Source of the DNA: M3007 sp041392625
GTDB lineage: Bacteria; Bacteroidota; Bacteroidia; Chitinophagales; Saprospiraceae
Reading direction: 5' to 3'
DNA length: 64,000 nt
Assembly: GCA_041392625.1 (NCBI GenBank)
Contig: JAWKLR010000015.1
Span: 1 to 64,000, forward strand
The translations under genes were made by a program, and so were the position numbers. Positions 63,991-64,000 of this stretch are shown here, one piece after another (position 1 is the stretch's first letter; every line of letters starts with the position of its first letter). The notes under the pieces are model-generated. The model saw nothing but the letters and a program-made list of their open reading frames with translations. It had not been told where the DNA came from and made no database searches.

Positions 63991-64000
63991 ATGTCTCTAC
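63991..64000 (+). CDS. Start of a gene cut by the window end
   Basis: ATG TCT CTA (Met-Ser-Leu) follows the promoter-like box. Only three codons are visible, so nothing can be said about the product. Confidence 0.35.

Overview
The window reads as a chromosomal piece of a Bacteroidota bacterium, most likely from the Saprospiria (Saprospiraceae-like) branch. Support comes from several type IX secretion (T9SS) sorting domains, both type A and type B; a giant hybrid two-component regulator with AraC output; a TonB receptor with a carboxypeptidase-like N-terminal domain; a VCBS/FG-GAP lipoprotein; and repeated promoter-like -7 boxes of the Bacteroidota form TAnnTTTG. The class-level placement is inference; the phylum is well supported. 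No rRNA, tRNA or CRISPR was seen.

Layout. 0-6 kb: the end of a very large secreted T9SS protein, then a LuxR-type regulator broken by three frameshifts, between two copies of a hairpin leader, followed by a possible structured RNA. 6-15 kb: a probable uptake-and-metabolism cluster (TonB receptor, Na+/solute symporter, KAS III-like enzyme, acyl-CoA ligase, exported alpha/beta hydrolase, and a divergent SDR reductase). 15-23 kb: a helical hypothetical protein, a hybrid two-component system and a secreted YVTN/calcium-repeat T9SS protein with an apparent direct-repeat operator in front of it. 22.8-24.2 kb: an unusual four-helix-bundle gene locus with a four-copy 194-bp tandem array, inverted heptamer-repeat arms, a truncated second copy and a perfect 38-bp palindrome. 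24-27 kb: comM/yifB and an intact LuxR-type regulator with a degenerate receiver. 27-32 kb: a DUF1800, DUF1501 and T9SS type-B operon. 33-35.4 kb: a TPR protein and a divergent aat. 35.6-38.1 kb: hypE facing hypC, hypB (frameshifted) and hypA, the nickel and cyanide-ligand maturation genes of NiFe hydrogenase, without any hydrogenase gene in view.

38.5-46.9 kb: a lipoprotein with ribH, three decayed genes in a row, an M50-type membrane protease, an orphan histidine kinase overlapping prmC, then purK (3' end frameshifted) and purE separated by a miniature inverted-repeat element. 47-51.4 kb: CBS-domain protein, tandem universal stress protein, a small hypothetical and a FixI/CcoI-type copper P-ATPase. 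51.6-52.9 kb: a decayed IS3 element set between inverted heptamer repeats. 53-60.1 kb: thioredoxin, DUF983 (frameshifted), sulfide:quinone oxidoreductase, AraC regulator, GNAT acetyltransferase, a lipoprotein isoaspartyl peptidase, DoxX, proC and a second CBS protein. 60.4-64 kb: a large FG-GAP lipoprotein (frameshifted near its start) and the first codons of another gene.

Two themes cut across the window. Short heptanucleotide repeats occur as inverted pairs at three places, once around a four-helix-bundle gene, once around an IS3 element and once empty. Apparent frameshifts hit at least nine loci and cluster locally; they are either real decay or sequence errors, which only read mapping can decide.
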